Positions 14,222 to 14,546 of a DNA stretch of 14,546 nucleotides are shown here, piece by piece. The stretch lies in contig JACMQR010000375.1 of the NCBI GenBank assembly GCA_014376885.1, forward strand, positions 1 to 14,546. The letters run 5' to 3'. Source of the stretch: Polaromonas sp. Its GTDB lineage: Bacteria; Pseudomonadota; Gammaproteobacteria; Burkholderiales; Burkholderiaceae_C. Every line of letters starts with the position of its first letter. Position 1 is the first letter of the stretch. Made by a program: the position numbers and the translations under genes. Below the pieces are notes generated by a model, which searched no databases, was not told the origin of the DNA, and saw only the letters and a program-made list of their open reading frames with translations.

Positions 14222-14261
14222 GACCTTTTCAACCGGCTTAATCGAACCCGGTTGAAAGGTC
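14222..14261. repeat. 14-bp hairpin between the repeat-protein end and the AT-rich gap
   Basis: GACCTTTTCAACCGG (14222-14236) pairs with CCGGTTGAAAGGTC (14248-14261) with one bulged T and an 11-base loop. It lies about 90 bases past the stop of the minus-strand repeat protein, where a transcription end is plausible. Neither side has a strong U-tract, so a mobile-element or recombination site is also possible. Confidence 0.45.
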
Positions 14262-14347
14262 AATTTACCTCACACCGCTACCTATTCCCGTCAACTTCTG
14301 CGTTGAATTTAACCAATGCAGAATCTTTCGTAAAACCATTTTGGCTA

Positions 14348-14545
14348 TTAGGCATGGTGTGCAACACCAACAATGGTGACGATGTCTGTACTCGACGACA
14401 TGGCGCCGTGGCTGTCTTCGATTGTGTAGTGAATCACATCAGTGTCTTTCTGACCGAAAGCCAAGTTATCAAACAAATGACCTGGTGAATAAGTGATACC
14501 GGTCCCGGCTACACCGCTGAAGCTCAGAGTTGCACCGTGTTCTGA
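14348..14545 (-). CDS. C-terminal end of a VCBS/cadherin-like repeat surface protein (5' part beyond window)
   Basis: On the minus strand the frame entering from the right edge reads SEHGATLSFSGVAGTGITYSPG, then HLFDNLAFGQKDTDVIHYTI, then EDSHGAMSSSTDIVTIVGVAHHA, and stops at TAA 14350-14348. This is the pattern of VCBS / bacterial cadherin-like repeats of giant secreted or surface proteins: the D/N-rich strand, the Y-T-I-E-D-S-x-G core and the alternating V/I end strand. The protein ends immediately after the repeat, without the RTX nonapeptides or C-terminal secretion signal expected of a type I substrate, so it is probably truncated or frameshifted. The exporter fragment downstream in the same direction supports a former secretion locus. 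Confidence 0.6.
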   Translation of the reverse strand, partial: SEHGATLSFSGVAGTGITYSPGHLFDNLAFGQKDTDVIHYTIEDSHGAMSSSTDIVTIVGVAHHA

Positions 14546-14546
14546 C

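Larger units (their letters stand above)
13799..14347. other. AT-rich stretch with no recognisable gene
   Basis: About 550 bases with clearly lower GC than the left part of the window. Short open frames occur (for example 13821-14012 plus) but none resembles a protein I know, and none has a convincing ribosome site. It contains two copies of GTTTCGACTGAAAA, 87 bases apart, and a 14-bp hairpin at 14222-14261. It may be the decayed gap between the repeat protein and its exporter, or remains of a mobile element. Confidence 0.5.

Noticed and set aside
14252..14488. 78-residue plus-strand open frame
   Set aside because: The opposite strand gives a coherent VCBS/cadherin-like repeat ending at a stop codon, which explains the sequence better.

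Overview
The window looks like chromosomal DNA from a high-GC betaproteobacterium of the Comamonadaceae, most like Polaromonas or a close relative. The evidence is strong G/C third-position codon use, the yqgE-ruvX-pyrR-pyrB-pyrC' gene order, and GC-rich hairpin repeats between genes of the kind common in that family. This genus assignment comes from recall, not from a search.

Layout. (1) 1-1470, minus: a DNA photolyase whose last codons lie beyond the left edge. (2) 1601-6429, plus: a compact gene train. yqgE (UPF0301), ruvX (Holliday-junction resolvase-like) and pyrR overlap one another. They are followed by pyrB (aspartate carbamoyltransferase, GTG start), a structured intergenic repeat, a dihydroorotase-like gene that has lost most of its metal ligands (pyrC'/pyrX type), and a PlsC-type acyltransferase. 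PyrR, PyrB and PyrC' point to early pyrimidine synthesis and its control. (3) 6594-9397: a divergent pair, an iron(III)-type ABC ATPase (minus) and a fused two-domain permease (plus), with a Fur-box-like site between them. No periplasmic binding protein gene is present here. (4) 9589-10158, plus: a small exported Lys/Ala-rich protein with three copies of a C-x10-C motif. (5) 10317-11405, minus: a Stealth-family sugar-phosphate transferase. (6) 11691-12335, minus: an SRAP-domain (YedK/HMCES) protein that protects abasic sites, shielded upstream by a good intrinsic terminator.

(7) From about 12440 to the right edge the DNA becomes a scrap yard of broken genes. There is an IS66-family fragment with tnpA intact and tnpB cut after about nine codons. 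It abuts a second IS66-type end in the same orientation. Next comes a helicase fragment (type ISP/DEAD-box restriction family) that starts at the base after the IS66 end and has a stop codon in place of the motif VI glutamine. Then comes the first ~113 codons of a type I secretion ABC exporter on the minus strand, an AT-rich stretch with no recognisable gene, and the C-terminal end of a VCBS/cadherin-like repeat protein entering from the right edge on the minus strand. The last two probably belonged to one secretion locus, now truncated.

I did not find a clear new multi-gene system. The points most worth following are the PyrC' pseudoenzyme, the cysteine-repeat exported protein, the same-orientation IS66 ends, the decayed helicase and secretion loci, and an identical 12-base block that places a -10-like element directly on the start codons of yqgE and the ABC ATPase, suggesting leaderless mRNAs. 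I saw no tRNA, rRNA or CRISPR array.
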